Shown here: piece by piece, positions 35,150 through 47,570 of the stretch
Numbering within the stretch: position 1 is the first letter of the stretch
Layout of the letters: every line of letters starts with the position of its first letter
Assembly (NCBI GenBank): GCA_003991915.1
Contig: RQTK01000024.1
Location: 395,762 to 459,761 of the forward strand
Origin: Elysia chlorotica
Taxonomy: Eukaryota; Mollusca; Gastropoda; Plakobranchidae
Length of the DNA stretch: 64,000 nucleotides
Direction: 5' to 3'
Position numbers and translations under genes: made by a program
Notes under the pieces: generated by a model
The model's input: the letters and a program-made list of their open reading frames with translations, nothing else
The model's database searches: none
What the model was told of the DNA's origin: nothing

Positions 35150-35508
35150 TTTTGCTCTCAGTCCCTCCCTCCCCCTCGCCTTTTCCCCCCATTGTTTTCG
35201 TCACTGGGAAAGCGATTCAGCTACATCTGGGCCTAGGTCTAGATCTAGATGCGTAGACGCGGTCGGCCCACTCCCCTCGCCCCTGCGCTGACTGTGGTGA
35301 CTGGCTGAGCGAGGCTGTGCGATCATCTAGATACTCCAAGCCCCAGTGTTGCAGATAAACGCTTCTCTCTCCCCATTCTTTGTTTGATACTTGGAGAGAG
35401 TGGCGGTTTGCTTGGACCCACCAGTGCGGTGCGTGCAATTCTTTCTTCACATAAGGGATTATCGAAGCTTTAATCCGTCGCCTTTGTGGTGGTGTTCATT
35501 CAACACAG
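35150..35508 (+). other. candidate non-coding first exon with strong donor
   Basis: A GC-richer block (cgcggtcggcccactcccctcgcccctgc and onward, shortened here) following a C-rich stretch, ending in caacacag/gtaaga at 35,508/35,509, a near-consensus splice donor. No start codon with a long frame precedes it, so it would be 5' UTR. It could belong to the plus-strand LLGL gene whose first coding exon has an acceptor at 62,171. That link is inferred only from orientation. Confidence 0.3.
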
Positions 35509-35872
35509 GTAAGATCATCTTCCTATTTCCTTTGTTCAAGTACTTGTTTAGTTAGTTTTACTAATTTTGTTCATGTTTTTATTTGTTATTAATTAGGACA
35601 AGGATTCAACCTTAAATGAATTTAAAAATGTGACATTTTGATTTATACACGTATCAGACATAGATCAATTCTTTTATCTAGAATGTAATGATTTGTAGAT
35701 TAACGTTTTGTCATGGTACACCAAAACACAATATAGTTCAGATCAGAAGGTGAGCACTTGTCTAAAGGGTTGATATATATACCCGACCGCCATCTAACCC
35801 AATGGGCCTGAAGATGTTTTGTTTTTTATATTAGAGTACTTGACAACGCTGTAGTAACAATGGCAGCAGCAA
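35509..35872. other. non-coding, nothing recognised
   Basis: AT-rich sequence after the candidate donor. No gene seen. Confidence 0.5.

Positions 35873-35953
<81 letters not shown>
35873..35953. repeat. (TAG)n microsatellite
   Basis: About 26 AGT/TAG triplets, interrupted at the right end by CAACAG units. Confidence 0.97.
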
Positions 35954-37086
35954 CAACAACAGCAGCAGTTTTAGTAGTAGAAGTAGCGGTTCTGTAGTAC
36001 ATGTAGTAAGAAACAGCAGCAGTTGTATCTGAAATTGTTATTCAGTGTACTATCTTTAATTGTTGTTGTTGTTGCTTTTTGTTCCCGATATCCTTTGTTG
36101 TTTTTGTTTTATGTTACAATGACACACAACACCATAGGTAGCGATTTAAGTACATGTAGTAAAGAGTCAGTAAATATGCCCGACCCCACCCACTCCCCCA
36201 CCCCTGCTAACCGGCTACTCATGCCCCACATACAACAGCGCCTTTTTTCGAGTTCATGTACCGGCATCTGTTACAGGCGTCATTAATTCCACTCCTGTTT
36301 GGGGCTGTATGGTCTTGGCTTTTAAATGCCAAATATTATTTTCCTACTGGTCCCAAAGGATAAAGCAAATTGGATACACGATATTTCAGGCCATTGACAT
36401 TTAGCTATGAGGTTCGTGTTTCCAAGCTTGTAACGAACCCATAGGCTTGTATGGGTTATCCCCGGCATAATTATGTACATTTAAAGAATAAGATGGGTTG
36501 AACAGAGAGCACTAGGCCCATAAGTTTATATTACATTTGCACAGAAATCGATTCGGATATATGCATGTATTTCGTTGCTTGAGAGTGCAGATTTGCATGT
36601 AGGCTAGGTATTTATGGGTTTGTGTGTGTGTGTGTGTGTGTTTTTTTTACTTCGTTAATCAAATGGAGCAATGCGGACGTTTATGGTTACATTGTATTTT
36701 TTTCTCTTCTGAAGTCTCTTTTACTTAATTGGGAATTATGGATGAACATTATGCAGTATTAAAAAAATATGTGCATTATTTTTCTGAACTAGACCTGCTA
36801 AAATGTTTGATTTTGTTTCATGGACTCGATCTAATGGTTACCAACAAATTGTCGTGGAACAATATTCATGTATTCGTGCAATATTCGGATAGAGAGTCCA
36901 GCACGGCTCGAATCCTTGCCGGACCGGATACGCCTTTTGAGTTCTTGGAAATCCTAATTTTAACCTGGCGGAAATATGCGCCTCTAACTATTATGATTGT
37001 GTTGAACCATAAGCAACCTTCTGAGTGAGACCACCCCTTCGCTGCATCTTTCTCTATTCTCTCTCCTGCTCCTCCCCCTCCGCCCC
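35954..37086. other. non-coding, nothing recognised
   Basis: About 1.1 kb. A TG run lies near 36,621-36,640. The open frame at 36,729-37,028 has no recognisable domain. A GGCTCGAATCC word near 36,905 resembles a tRNA B box, but no A box is placed correctly before it. Confidence 0.45.
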
Positions 37087-37087
37087 C

Positions 37088-37223
37088 TTCTTCTTCTTCT
37101 TCTTCTTCTTCTTCTTCTTCTTCTTCTTCTTCATCACCACCATCATCTTCACTTACAGTCTTCTCTTTACCACCGAGTGCTACTATGTTCCTCCTCCCAC
37201 TCTTTCTTTCTCCCTCCATCCCT

Positions 37224-37262
<39 letters not shown>
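37088..37262. repeat. (TTC)n and (TC)n low complexity
   Basis: 15 TTC triplets (37,088-37,132) and a TC run near 37,229-37,260. Confidence 0.93.
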
Positions 37263-37266
<4 letters not shown>

Positions 37267-40200
37267 TCTGTTCCATCTCCTTCAATTCAACGCACCCGTC
37301 CAAGATTACAGCACCGTTATCTCTGTACATGTACCTGTAGGAATGTAGATTGAGCATGACGATGAGTCACCGTCCTTGCCAGAATGAGAGGATTGTTATC
37401 TTTCTTGTGACGCAGGAGTTCAATGTCTCCCGTACTCCACACACACACACACACACCCACGAGATAGGAGCAAATGTTTGTAGTACATGTAGGCCTACAG
37501 GTATAGAGGTCCAAATCTAAGCGTCCACACCTGAGACCTCTCAGGCCCAGCCCCATCCACTAAGTAGTCGACATGACTTATGTTATCTATGGACCCAACC
37601 AGTTCTAATCTTCAACTCACTACAATCAGATTAGAAGACATGCAGCGTGGGTTTGATGTGCACAGCTTGAGAAACAATAGGATCGTTCAGATGCCTTTTA
37701 AATTTTGTTACCTTCAAAAATGTTATCGTTTATTGGTCTAAACAGTTTTCGAAAAATCATAAACGACATCAGTAAATTTGTCCATAAAGCGAAATTCATA
37801 TATTAAAGATATTTGATCCTCCCACAAAAGTCCCACCCCATTCGCTCTCTCTCTAGTTCCCTAAGTCTTCATCTTCACGAAAGTATGTTGGGTACTTATC
37901 CGCATATCTTACCATTTATGTCTTTGTAGAATTCTGCATTATAACAGCTAAAACGCTTATCCATAGTCAAACAATCATGTCTCTTTCGAAAATTACAATT
38001 AAGTGACCCATCGAAAATACGATCAGCAAGTAACATAATCCATTGAATCTTCTGTGTATCACTGCATCGAATTATACCGGTATATCCACTGAGCGTATTG
38101 TTTTGAATAAGAAACGTATTTCTTGGCCTTCTTTCCTGTGAGTCATGGACTTTGCTCAGGCGGCGATCAATGTTGAATCTTTGCGTAGCTTAAACAGTGC
38201 GGAGGTCTCTGAATATATTATGCTTTTATCTACAATCGGCAACAGTTTGTTATTAAAACGTGCCTTGGAAAGCCTTTCTGGCAGAATAACTTGCGCGGTG
38301 TGTATACGCCTTGAGAAACAAAAATCTAGTTTTCGAACTGGAAAACATGCAGACAGCATCTGGGTGCATTAACACATTCATATCATGTACATGCTTAACG
38401 TGTTTTGTGTTATTAGTTCCTTGGAAGCGTTGGTCTTGCTATTCGATTTGAGAATCCTCTTGCATTCTCGAAGTATTGCCAATCGATTCATTGTTGGTCA
38501 TTTGGTATGGCTGCGTCAGAAATATTATATGATGATGTCTCTTTAAATTCTATAGAAGATTGATAGTGCGTCATATATAAAAATGGACTGACAAAACCGC
38601 TGAATCGGTACATTTTATCGGAGTCATAGTCGTTGATTCTTTTATCGAACGTGGTGACATTTCCTTAATGAAGTCTTGTGCAACGGACAAAAGTGCAATG
38701 TTCTCTAAATTCATATACTTTATCGTACAATCTTTGGACACTATCGGCACCTCGGCGTTAGATTAAAGTTCTCTGTTGAGAGTTCTCTGTGCTGACAATT
38801 CTATTATCTGTAGCCTAAAAGCATCACGTCTCTGTTGAGGAGTCTGCGTGCCGCTAAAACAGACACTGCATGCTTTTCCATCCACTCAAAGATAACGGAT
38901 AACAAACATAACCACGCACCTTAGGCATGGGGTTTTCTGGTCGCTCATTGGCTCCAAAATCAAGGATAGAGCTATGATTGGACGCTGTTGCTCGAGTGGG
39001 GATTCCCTTACCTATGGCCTTCGTTCTCATTCTCTAAGAGCCTCGTTATCGCAAGAACCTTATCGTGTCTCTATAGCTTTGTGGTCGTCAACGTAACCCA
39101 ACGATGTGGCATTCTGGTCCATGAGCTAACCAGGCTCTCAATTATTACACGCTATAATACTATTGCAAACATCCTTGGTGTCACTGTCTCCAAATCTAAT
39201 CTACAGGTTTAGCGTTTTGGCGCGTGACCACAGGGATTGGAGACTTTTATCAGTAGTTTCCACGAGTGGGTATAATATTATATCCCAAGTAGGGTTTGGC
39301 TAAGTCGCCTCACACTTTGAGAGGCTTAACCTTAATCCCACGATTGTAATTATCATGTAAAAAAAATCAGGTGATTGATAGTCATCCCTTGTTCTATCTG
39401 ACCAAGCTTCTCTAGAATTATTCCAAATTATATAACACTAAACATAATAGCTTTATCATTCTGTGATACATAGTGATTTGGGTCATTCTGACCTCACTCC
39501 ATCAATTGGGAATCCTAAACAGCGACAGAAAAACCACAACCACCTAGCCTCACCCGCAACTAATGTAAGACTTTAAGTTTTCCAGATCCTTGGCTAGTCT
39601 ACTTACTGCAGGCTGGAAGCAAAGACACCTAATAACCACAAAAGTATTGATGACGATAACTCCAGGGTTTTATCAGGGAGACATGCCGGCTCTCCTCTCG
39701 CTCCATCACGCGAAGGTCGCATTGATCAACGCCGCTCATGTCACATGATCGATCTATAAATGTTCATCGACCCAGCATGCAATGGATGAGTGGACGGGAG
39801 CAAGTTATTACCGCCCTTGGTTGATTTTTCCCCTTCATTACACGTAATTCAAACTTGGGCTTAGCACGCTCACAAACTGACCCACAGGCTGGTGATATAA
39901 AATACGATGTTAATATTGTGGTTTTCGTCGATCAATGTTTGTCGTATTTACATGCAACATCCATAACAATAAAAGCACCATAAAGGTAGTCGATATTCTG
40001 AATCACAGTTCCCTCCGCTGATTCAATCCTATCAGGCGTGTAGTTTTGCAATATCCTATCACAGTACTCAATATGAAACATTGTGTTTTTTGCTTTTTGA
40101 GACAAATTAATCTTCCCCTTCATTAGAGTCAATCCCTTTACAGTATGTGTGTTTATTGTCCGGCTTTCCGTACATAGATCTACTGCAGCCATCCATCCTC

Positions 40201-40572
40201 TGCGTTGCCATTGCTCGTGTCATTAATCATTGATAGAGATGTTATTTATAGCACAAACCACGATGGTCATGTGGTTCTTTTCCTCATAGTTTTTTTTATA
40301 TGTTGTTGTCACTGCTCTTGCTGCTGGTGTCGTTGTTGCTGCTGTCAATACTGTTTTATATACTGAATCTATTAACATTTTCCTTTCCCTTTCCTTCGAA
40401 CTATCATCAAACTTTGTCTTATCATCCGCCCTCTCACACTCTACCTTTCTCTCTCTGTATGTGTCTGCTGCTGTTACTTTCACTGAATCTATTTATATTT
40501 TATATCTCTCTTTCCTTCGAATTATTAGCTATCTTTCATATTTCCATATTTTCATATTTCATATCATTATCA

Positions 40573-40576
<4 letters not shown>
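37263..40576. other. non-coding, no gene recognised
   Basis: About 3.3 kb. It holds a CA run (37,438-37,456) and the paired-CCAAT element at 38,890-39,010. The open frames are short and without domains. Confidence 0.5.
38890..39010. promoter_or_regulatory. paired inverted CCAAT element, copy 1
   Basis: Contains ctcattggctcc and tatgattggacgc, two ATTGG (CCAAT on the minus strand) words about 32 bp apart. The segment is a diverged repeat of 57,600-57,735, sharing ataacgga.taca, the ATTGG pair and the spacing. CCAAT pairs are typical of NF-Y-bound promoters, but no transcript is evident. Confidence 0.35.

Positions 40577-40611
<35 letters not shown>
40577..40611. repeat. (TC)n microsatellite
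   Basis: TC tract inside a longer pyrimidine-rich stretch (40,380-40,650). Confidence 0.95.
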
Positions 40612-40613
<2 letters not shown>

Positions 40614-40937
40614 TCTCTCTTCCTTTCTCTATCCCTTTCTCTGACTCACCATTCGCCCCGTCAGCGACTGCCCTCTGTGGAGCATGAATGCCATTGAGCG
40701 TGCACTGAGTGACCTGTAGGCGTGTGTCTTGTGCGATGCCGCAAGGCCCTGGGGTAACAGATCTGCTCAATTATTGAACGCGTCTCAGAAAAAGCAATTT
40801 ATTATTGAGCGGCTGGTTAGAACTCTCCGGTTCGTGTATCAATGTGTCCTATATGCGTGAGCATTTCTTTATGCCCTGTTCCCATAATAATCAAGTTCTA
40901 TATAATATTATTATCTTCTTTGTCTGTTCTCAGCATT

Positions 40938-40984
40938 CTTTTGCGTCAATGAAATGTAATCTGCACATTTCATTAACGCAAAAG
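40938..40984. repeat. 20-bp inverted repeat hairpin with 7-nt loop
   Basis: Arms cttttgcgtcaatgaaatgt and acatttcattaacgcaaaag are complementary except at one position, with loop aatctgc. In minus-strand RNA the odd pair becomes G-U, so the stem is continuous. It is shorter than a usual pre-miRNA. No tRNA or known hairpin family recognised. Confidence 0.8.
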
Positions 40985-41165
40985 CATTAAACTAAAGTTG
41001 AAGCAGATTTAAAGAACGTATTCATTCCAACAGATAATTTCTATGACGAAAATCCACATTCTTATGCCTATGTTATTAAAGGCAGAGATGGGACGGGGTG
41101 TGGAACATAAGGACAAAGAATTAAGAGATCCTATAGAAAAGGACTCGTAACCTCATTACTAGACG

Positions 41166-41248
41166 TTAGAGAGAGAGAGAGAGGCAGAGAGCGAGAGAGA
41201 CAGACATCGACAGAGGGAGAAAGTAGGGGTGGGTGGGGAGTATGTGAG

Positions 41249-41289
<41 letters not shown>

Positions 41290-41290
41290 T
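41166..41290. repeat. (GA)n low-complexity tracts
   Basis: Two GA-rich tracts (41,166-41,200 and 41,254-41,288) around a short unique spacer. Confidence 0.93.
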
Positions 41291-41736
41291 GATTGGCGTG
41301 AGGACAATAAAATTCCCGTGAGCTTGGCTGGGGCCATGGGTCGCTGTGACCTCCGACTTCCCATCTTTGTTTCCTTTTGTCATTGTATTATTATGTCTGT
41401 AACCGTCCCCTCTCTCGCCAACTTATCTATTTGTCTCTACCTCTGTCTCTCTAGCCCTGTCTCTCTGTCTGCCTGTCTGGTTGTCTGCTGCTCTGCTCAC
41501 GCTCTCCTCCACTGCTCCATCTCCATTTCCCTTTATACTCCTCCCCCCCCCCCCCTCCCCGGGTCACCCCTGGGGCTCATAGATTCTCTGAGACACAACC
41601 CACGGGAAATTCCGTTACTGATATTCGAATGCACCTCTTTCGTTATTTTTCGGTTTGTTTTAGATGCCAAGTTGCAGGAAACCGGTTAATCTATCCCCGC
41701 TCACCCCTTTCTGTCTGTTTGTCTATCACTCTCACC

Positions 41737-41748
<12 letters not shown>

Positions 41749-41783
<35 letters not shown>
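41749..41783. repeat. (TC)n microsatellite
   Basis: TC tract following a pyrimidine-rich region that begins near 41,400. A poly-C run is at about 41,545-41,560. Confidence 0.93.
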
Positions 41784-41787
<4 letters not shown>

Positions 41788-41959
41788 ACAACCACGGAAG
41801 ACAAAAGGAAACATTTCATATTGGATATCCAATCGATTGTCTTTTATACCATCTATTGTCAGAGTCGTTGAACAGGAGATCCTGAAATCTCAGAGCCGAC
41901 AGTACAAATACAACTAGTGTATTGCATAGCAATCCTTGAGGCACAGCACATCTGCACCC

Positions 41960-42143
41960 TTTACGCAAAAAAAAAAAACACTCTGCGAATTGTTTCTTTT
42001 CATTGTATATTTCTTTTTATTCCATTTTATACATAATTGTATTGTTTTGTTTAATATGCATTATCCTATTGTTATTGTAAATGGGCATGTCAATCTCAAT
42101 TTCCTCAATAGGGATTGATAAAGTCTTATCTTATCTTATCTTT
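41960..42143 (+). mobile_element. probable 3' end of a non-LTR retrotransposon
   Basis: T-rich stretch ending in gggcatgtcaatctcaattt, then cctcaataggg, attgataaagtc and a (TTATC)n tail at 42,125-42,142. A short UTR closing in AATAAA-like sequence plus a pentanucleotide tail is typical of 3' ends of L2/CR1-like LINEs and the SINEs they mobilise. No protein part remains. Family not assigned. Confidence 0.45.
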
Positions 42144-42549
42144 CCCGAACCATACTCGAACCGTAACGTATTCGGATATAATGTATGCCCATCAAGTCGA
42201 CTCACCCAGCTGGGGGTCCCGCCGCTACCGTTCGATATATTGACCAGCCCTGAGGCGGCGTCGTTAAAGAGAGGGGAAAACGGAAAAGAAAGAAAGAAAA
42301 AAATGAAACTGTAGATCGATTCGGAGGCTACTGGCCTAGATTTCACCTCAGATAACCAGCTTGCTATATTTAGCAACCTATTAACATTTCTCATTTTCTC
42401 CATGAGGACCCTTTCTTCAACCTAGACTGAGATCAGAACCGGTGGCTGCTTTTCTTTATTCCCCATCTTTTAGGAAACTCACTTTTGTCTTAGTGGGTTT
42501 TTTTTTCAACTCAACTCAACTCTTCTCCTCTGTCTGTCTCTGTGTCTGC

Positions 42550-42553
<4 letters not shown>
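42144..42553. other. non-coding, nothing recognised
   Basis: Spacer between the retroelement tail and the TC tract. No gene seen. Confidence 0.5.

Positions 42554-42616
<63 letters not shown>
42554..42616. repeat. (TC)n microsatellite
   Basis: About 31 uninterrupted TC units. Confidence 0.97.
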
Positions 42617-42619
<3 letters not shown>

Positions 42620-43797
42620 ACTTGAGTGTCTCATTCTGTGCGTCTTCCTACCTGCCACTCCCCCTTTCTATCCCCTATTCTCTCTCTTCCTCTCTCTCCC
42701 ATACTCTTCCACCTCAAACAAACCACTTTTTCACTGGGTAAATAGTGACTGATCAAATATATGTCGCAAATATTTCTTTTTATATGGATCACCCACATTA
42801 TTTCCTTTTATTCGCATCACCCACATTATCATTAATGGTGAAAGAATGAAAGTTCCCCTCTTTTTACCACCTGGTTTTGTTTTTCTCCTTGTGTAGCGGG
42901 TATGCGTCAGATCCACCCAGGAACTCCCAGTTAGTAAAACAATACTGGTTTTACCTGGGGATTTTAAAGGTTTTTCCTCTTTGCCAAATAAATCTAAACT
43001 CAGCACTCCCATGACGAAGATGCGCTACGTGAATTTGTCTTGGCTGTTGCGGAAGATGTCTGTTATTTTTTTTAAAGATGTCTAGTGAGTCATAGTGGGG
43101 ATCAATCTTTAAGAACCCACAAACTGGAAAGACCCCCCCCCCCCACGCTACTTAAGATTTACTTTACTTTATAACACTCTTTTTCTTTATCTCTTTTTTT
43201 TTTTACAATGATCTTGCGTACAGTTTGGTGTTTATTGTGACCTCTAATGCCATAGTAACATCAACTTGCGTTGTCTTCTTTTTTTTACATTTTTCATTCA
43301 AAATTTACTTCATGATTTCATTTCTTGTACATATAGTGCCCCTATCCTTTGTGGACATGTACTTTATTAACTGCTTGATCGAAAATATTTGAATTTTGTT
43401 TAAACAAGAACAATTATAAGCTCTTTTCATTGTACTTGAGTATTTCTTGAACTTGATAAGTAGAAACTTTTCAACATGCTTTTTTCTTTTCTTTTTTTTC
43501 CCTCAAGTCATGTGCTATTTTCTCGATTTTATTTACAAAATTAAAACACCTTATCTTGTTTAATTGAAGTCTAATATTATAAGTTAAAAAAAAAAGTAAA
43601 TTTGTTTACCTACATGCAATACATGTAAGAGATCGCGAAAAGTTCCTCCATGGCACGTAGATCCTTTTATCACGCTTATATATATATATTTGCTTCTGTT
43701 TATTTCTATGACCAAAATGAAAATAACCGATTTGTTAAGGTCAAGTTAATAACTGTTATAAAGCTAGTGTGCTCCAGCAAATACGATGATACCAGCG

Positions 43798-43800
<3 letters not shown>
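42617..43800. other. non-coding, nothing recognised
   Basis: About 1.2 kb, AT-rich with homopolymer runs (C near 43,135, T near 43,193). No gene seen. Confidence 0.5.

Positions 43801-43841
<41 letters not shown>
43801..43841. repeat. (GA)n microsatellite
   Basis: About 20 GA units. The long frames running across it are artefacts of simple sequence. Confidence 0.97.
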
Positions 43842-43843
<2 letters not shown>

Positions 43844-46800
43844 AAGAAAGAGACAGGCATGTGCAGGCACACAAAGACAACCGAAAACACTTCTACTACG
43901 ATCTAGGCCAACAAACATCAGACTGAAAGGCAGAGTGGTGACAAACATAAACACAGAAAGCAGAGAAAGAGGAATGGTCAAAATGAACAGAGAAAAATGT
44001 GACAGTAGCCTATTTGTGTTGTATTTTCCCACAATTCGTGAACAGCTCCAAACTACCCATAATTTGTATCAGTACCGTACCGCCCTTCCGGTGATATTTT
44101 CCAGCAACAGAATTATTACTGGTCACACTGTCATTTCACGTACGGAATAACACCCGTTAAACGGCCCAGCAATTTATGTGGACCTTAACATACTTATTTT
44201 GAAATGGCATTTTTAATCATGTTTCCCAAAAATAGCTTTAAGATTGGTTGAAAATATTAGTCTAGCTGGCCATTTGCATTATGGAGGAGATGAAATAGTC
44301 GAGCTATTTACACGTGTCATTTTTCGTATACTTAATAATGTCATTAAGTGTGTTTCCTGAGAATATTCTGAATTCTAGGAACAGATAAATTTGGTGGCAG
44401 AGGTGTTATTCAAATTGGTCGTTGCATGTTGTTGGTGTATGAGCCTTTTTTTCTGGAAGCCTGTTGAGTATGGATTTCTCGGAAATTGAGATATAGGCAA
44501 AATATAAGCTCCGCCAGGCCATTTGAAGATTGAATGACGAGTGTGGCCTCAAGTCTTCACCCAAGGCCCAGTTGTTTAGCGAGGATTTTAGTTTTTGGTT
44601 TGTATTCACTTAAAATGCGCAAAATATCTTGTTGTTGCTCGTAAAACATTACAGATCTTGCACCCAGAATCACAAGCAAGAGTGAACACCATTGGAAAAA
44701 TGAAAGTAATAGCATTATGCCCTACTACGCAACGTTAAATATAAATGTTGTAAACGCAAGAAATACCGTTTTTGGTACTGTGTCGATTTTGGAACGTGTA
44801 ACATTGTTACATCTCGCTTAAGAAGAAAAACGTGCATATTCGTAGAATAGAAGTAGCCAACAAAGCAGTGTGTCCGGGTTCGTGTTGTTATTTTGTTAAC
44901 TGCCAAACTAACATTCCTGCTCAAGGTCTTGATGACACGCTCTCCGAGATTGCTTGAAAAGGGCGAGCACTCTGGTCTTGACACGAAACTGGACATTTTC
45001 CAAAAAAGTTGTTTGTTTGTTTTTTCATTTTTTTTTTTATCGCTACTTATGATTTTTGCCTGTTTGGCTCAGAACCCATGATTCTACCACAGGAGCAGTT
45101 CGTGATCTTTTTTGCTCTGGTTTAAGCCACGGCTAGTGGCTCGCTTGTAAGTTCTGTATTTCTGTATACAAGTTTTGCTTTTGTTTCTGTTTACTCCGTG
45201 CTACAACTCAGGTGCTCAGGCTTAAGTTAAAGTAAATGTCTGCTGTCTTGCGTTTTCAAACAAATATGTTCTCAAGCAAAACTCAATTGCATCTTTCTGC
45301 CCTTAGCTTTTTCCTCTCTCCGATCCGTGTTTCTTTATAACACTTTCCTCTGCTAAAGCCAGCTAAAACTATCATGCATTGAACGAACTGTGCCGAATGA
45401 AAGTGGTTCAACCTGTAAATTAATCTCCCCGTAGTTATTACTGTATTATATACGTATCTTGTTTCATTTATTCATGTGTCTGTATTCGGTGCATTTCTCC
45501 ACCCGTCGGTCGCTTTACTTCAGTCTCTGACGTTGCAATCCAAGGCTGAATCGGTTATTTCCGTTTGACGTGCTCGTATTTATGGTTTAAAACAATGCTA
45601 TAACCGTGAATAGTTTCGGATTATTCCGTGCAGCTTTAACCAACGTGTTGGTGCATCTGTTATAAGATTTTCCGCATGCCTCACAACTAAGTGCAGTAGC
45701 TAGGAGCAAGATCGCTTCATTGTAGAGTGCCACGATTGTAATGGAAATGTTCGGAATTCGACTCTTGAGAGCCTAGTTAAGGAGAAAGCTCTGCATAGTG
45801 TGGGATTACTCCGCGCACCTTCAGATCACTACATATTGTGATGATCCAATACGAAATTAAATCTGTTTTGCCTGTTTCCGAGCCCAACGGAGGACGAGGT
45901 AGATATCTTAAAGGTAGAGCGCACAGATTCTGTTTGGAAAGTACGGGATCGATCTCTATCAGGTCGTCTTGTTCCCTTCTGTTTGTCCTCGACATTCCGC
46001 ACTGGTGTCCCGTTGCTGTTTTGGATCTTCTTAAACCTAGATACGGTTAAAGCAGGAGAAAGCTTTGCCTCTCTGACAAAAGACCATTTGTTTTACCCCC
46101 AGACTTGAGTCATTATGTCTTGCCTTGCAAGCAATACCTCAAGGTTGCTTCTCAAACCGGCTAGTTCAGAAAATCTTCACCTGTTTGTTCAAACATTTGG
46201 TGTCAAGACTTTTTAAAACATATGCTAAAATTAATCACAAGAAGGCATTCCTAAAAATTACACCAATATAGATCGTTCGAAACTGATCTGTTTAGACGTG
46301 GTTGAGAACATTTTGCAACAGATATCCATTTTTGTTTCCAGAACTTGAGCGAAAAGTTACGGTTTGTTAGATAGTTCATTGAAATGGTTATTTAGAGCTA
46401 ACTATATTATTTAGGTCCAAACAGCGGCATCGCACAATGCTGTCAGCATTAGTTTTATTGGTGTTATGAGGTTGTAAGGTAAGAAAGGCCGGATTGTTAC
46501 ATTGAAAGTCTACGATAAAATCCTGGGGGGACAATTTGGGGACTTATTGCTAAGCTACTTATCTTGGAGTCAATTGTTGCTCTCTGTGCGATCAACAGTG
46601 CAGGTATTGCAGATGGGTTTTAGTTATCTCTTGTCATACACATCAGTCTGTGTATGAATGGTTATCTAGTACACTCGAGGGAGTTTTGATTGTCAATTTG
46701 CTTTCACAAAAACTATTTTTTTAAAGGAGTGTGTGTTTTCAGTCTTTGTTTATTTATTGTTTTTACTTTTTCATATTACGAGTATGGATGTGTGCCTCCT

Positions 46801-46850
46801 TTTACATCCTCTATTTCATCCTCCCCCGCCACCTGTCAGTCTGGCTATTC

Positions 46851-46851
<1 letters not shown>
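43842..46851. other. non-coding, nothing recognised
   Basis: About 3 kb of mostly single-copy sequence without a recognisable exon, tRNA or repeat. Confidence 0.5.

Positions 46852-46894
<43 letters not shown>
46852..46894. repeat. (TC)n microsatellite
   Basis: About 21 TC units. Confidence 0.97.
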
Positions 46895-46897
<3 letters not shown>

Positions 46898-47065
46898 AGC
46901 CTACTTGTAGATTCCTCACACACATACGGTTTCTGCCTTCGATTGTTGTTTTTTTTATCCCTTTTATATCCCACAACCCCATTCCCTTTCTTTACCACAG
47001 CGTGTGTTGAATGATCTTGACCATAACTAATGTGCTAAACCAAAACCACTCGAGCCACAAGTGGA

Positions 47066-47088
47066 GGGGGGGGGGGGGGGGGGGGGGG
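47066..47088. repeat. poly-G run of 23
   Basis: Uninterrupted G homopolymer, able in principle to form a G-quadruplex. Length may be uncertain in the assembly. Confidence 0.9.
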
Positions 47089-47299
47089 CTATGTCAACGC
47101 AACAATAAATCAATCGTCGCTGAAACCATCACAGTGTGAGGCAGGCTGTCTGTCCAGGCAGACTTTGTATAAAACTATGTAGTGTAAAGATCGGTTAGTT
47201 CGATCGTTAAATCAGCAGGACTGAGTCATCCATTCCCAGAGCTGCCAACCTAACTAGACGGTCATCATATTGTACAACTGAAGAAAAAAAAAGTTTAGA

Positions 47300-47570
47300 G
47301 GGTCGAGTTGGCGCAAATGGTTCAGCATTGGACTCACACTCTGAATGCGTTTAGTTCGAACCCACGATCGGGGACAATTTATCTGTCGGATGAATCCCCA
47401 GTTGGTCAGGTCGGTGTCAGTTTAATGTGACCGACTGAAATGTAAGTCCTGCTTTCCTCGTACTGTCCCGTGTGTGGCAGCACGTGAAATTATCAAACAT
47501 TAGTCTTGGGATCAGTCGCCGTAAGGGATCCTCCTTGTGCATCAAGGAGACGTTAAACAGAAGCAAACAA
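47300..47570 (+). mobile_element. tRNA-derived SINE, copy 1
   Basis: The head has a Pol III A box (GGCGCAAATGG in ggtcgagttggcgcaaatgg) and a B box (TTAGTTCGAACCC), spaced as in tRNA. The body contains caggtcggtgtcagtttaat and gtgaccga, and the end has catcaaggagacgttaaac followed by an A-rich tail. A similar core occurs at 49,770-50,040. Diverged, no clear target-site duplication. Confidence 0.75.

Noticed and set aside
36895-36925. tRNA B box GGCTCGAATCC
   Set aside because: No A box at the right distance and no stems.
36729-37028. 99-residue frame MGIMDEHYAVLKKYVHYF
   Set aside because: No domain, no splice partners and average composition for non-coding sequence.
38145-38372. 75-residue frame MDFAQAAINVESLRSLNS
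   Set aside because: Looks protein-like, but I find no family, no neighbouring exon, and the minus strand is also open.
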